Notes under the pieces: model-generated
Database searches by the model: none
The model's input: only the letters and a program-made list of their open reading frames with translations
Told to the model about the DNA's origin: nothing
In this document: positions 62,987 through 64,000 of the stretch, in pieces
Position numbering within the stretch: the first letter of the stretch is position 1
Layout of the letters: each line of letters opens with the position of its first letter
DNA from: Siphonodentalium dalli
Taxonomy: Eukaryota; Mollusca; Scaphopoda; Gadilida; Siphonodentaliidae
DNA: 64,000 bases
Assembly (NCBI GenBank): GCA_032622095.1
Contig: CP136063.1
Location: forward strand, 277,631,426-277,695,425
Reading direction: 5' to 3'
Program-made: the position numbers and the translations under genes

Positions 62987-63135
62987 CTGAAATGTAGTGA
63001 TCAGAGCTGTCGTATGATACGATACGAAACGATTTAATTGCATAAACACCAATAAAGGCAGTATGCTAACAATACAATTCATAATAAAACAATAAACAAT
63101 TAATAAACAATTATATGTGAACATGGCATGTCTAG

Positions 63136-63500
63136 CTATATGTATTTTATTGTGTGATGGCAAGCATAATATTCATTCAGAGCGCTTATCAAAGAGCGCC
63201 GGACCACATTGCTGAATTTGCTGCTTATTTCAGGGTTATCATTTTTCATTTTAAGATTAAATTTCTGATTGTTTGACATACTTGTAAAATTACTGTGATA
63301 TCTACCAACAATTTGGAAAATTTCATCACTGAGATCGCAATAGTGTGGACATTCCATAATGAAACGATACTCATTTTCTATATCAGAACCGGTCCTGCAT
63401 TTAAGGCACAGTCTATTCCCCTCCTTAATTATAGGCTGATGATGTCTACCTTTTTCAATAGCGAGTATGTGATCAGCCCAGCAGCTGAAGTGACGTTAAA
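63136..63500 (-). pseudogene. LINE-like C-terminal ORF fragment
   Basis: The minus-strand frame from about 63500 reads CWADHILAIEKGRHHQP, then LCLKCRTGSDIENEYRFIME and CPHYCDLSDEIF. The pattern CxxC...E(N/D)E(Y/F)xFxxECPxY is the cysteine tail found at the end of many non-LTR retrotransposon proteins. It starts after a stop and next to a tandem array; no upstream RT domain within the window. Confidence 0.5.
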
Positions 63501-63504
63501 CTCC

Positions 63505-64000
63505 AATAAACCAACATTAGGGCTACCATCTCAAATAAATGCAATAAACCAACATTAGAGCTACCATCTCAAATAAATATAATAAACCAACATTAGGGCT
63601 ACCATCTCAAATAAATATAATAAACCAACATTAGGGCTACCATATCAAATAAATGTAATAAACCGACATTAGGGCTACCATCTCAAATAAATGCAATAAA
63701 CCAACATTAGGGCTACCATCTCAAATAAATATAATAAACCAACATTAGGGCTACCATATCAAATAAATGTAATAAACCGACATTAGGGCTACCATCTCAA
63801 ATAAATGCAATAAACCAACATTAGGGCTACCATCTCAAATAAATGTAATAAACCAACATTATGGCTACCATCTCAAATAAATGTAATAAACCAACATTAG
63901 GGCTACCATCTCAAATAAATGAAAAAAATAAACCAACATTAGGGCTACCATATCAAATAAATGTAATAAACCGACATTAGGGCTACCATCTCAAATAAAT
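63505..64000. repeat. 38-bp tandem array running off the window
   Basis: About 13 copies of aataaaccaacattagggct + accatctcaaataaatg(c/t/a). Variants (gacattagg, ccatatc) recur at a two- to three-unit spacing, hinting at a higher-order repeat. Confidence 0.95.

Overview
The window is eukaryotic genomic DNA: AT-rich, repeat-dense and intron-rich, with no prokaryotic gene organisation. One real gene is visible. It is a large fibrillin-type extracellular matrix gene on the minus strand, entering at about 62986 and leaving past 1537. I count 30 coding exons totalling 3612 bp (1204 codons), under 6% of the window. Every exon has GT/AG borders, a length divisible by three and the same 1-1 phase. 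Nearly every 4-cysteine or 6-cysteine landmark can be read directly. The repeat types (palindromic MITEs, arrays of short non-autonomous elements, repeats rich in 'gacggacggacgg', tRNA-like SINEs) suggest a lophotrochozoan, most likely a bivalve mollusc; that is inference from repeat style only.

In gene order (right to left) the domains are: two cbEGF (62861-62526), a hybrid domain in two exons (61096-59792), one cbEGF (57468), a TB domain in two exons (54704-53332), twelve consecutive cbEGF (52387 down to 32321), a TB domain (28333-27027), two cbEGF (26310, 23748), a TB domain (20957-17489), then five cbEGF (11954, 9222, 7469, 5766, 1537) continuing off the window. This order equals vertebrate fibrillin hyb2 - cbEGF10 - TB3 - cbEGF11 to 22 - TB4 - cbEGF23/24 - TB5 - cbEGF25 onward, so I number the domains that way. 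The secreted product would be a calcium-stiffened rod that assembles into microfibrils and handles TGF-beta/BMP complexes. The N-terminus, the signal peptide, the earlier TB domains and the C-terminal half lie outside the window.

The introns are packed with short mobile DNA: (A) a 240-440 bp inverted-repeat element with ends near CAAGCCTTGAAATAGTGTGT; (B, C, D, E) several TTAA-flanked, piggyBac-like MITE families whose ends start CCCTTT, most of which carry the same 67-bp near-perfect hairpin; (F) a TA-flanked fold-back element with CAGTAATGCCC ends, at every stage of shrinkage from about 214 to 31 bp; LINE remnants on the minus strand, one broken by two different MITEs; tRNA-like SINEs; a pogo-like element; and a 3.17-kb element (13940-17110) built around dozens of TACC-GGTA palindromes with two small ORFs in its centre.

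The most unusual pattern concerns splice sites. At least five exons (hyb2a, cbEGF16, TB5a, TB5b, cbEGF28) are followed in the intron by direct tandem copies of their own 3' end plus the GT donor, from one copy up to fourteen extra copies. A sixth exon (cbEGF29) abuts a 41-bp satellite that appears to have grown from the intron base just inside its donor. The introns therefore contain arrays of decoy donors derived from the exons themselves.
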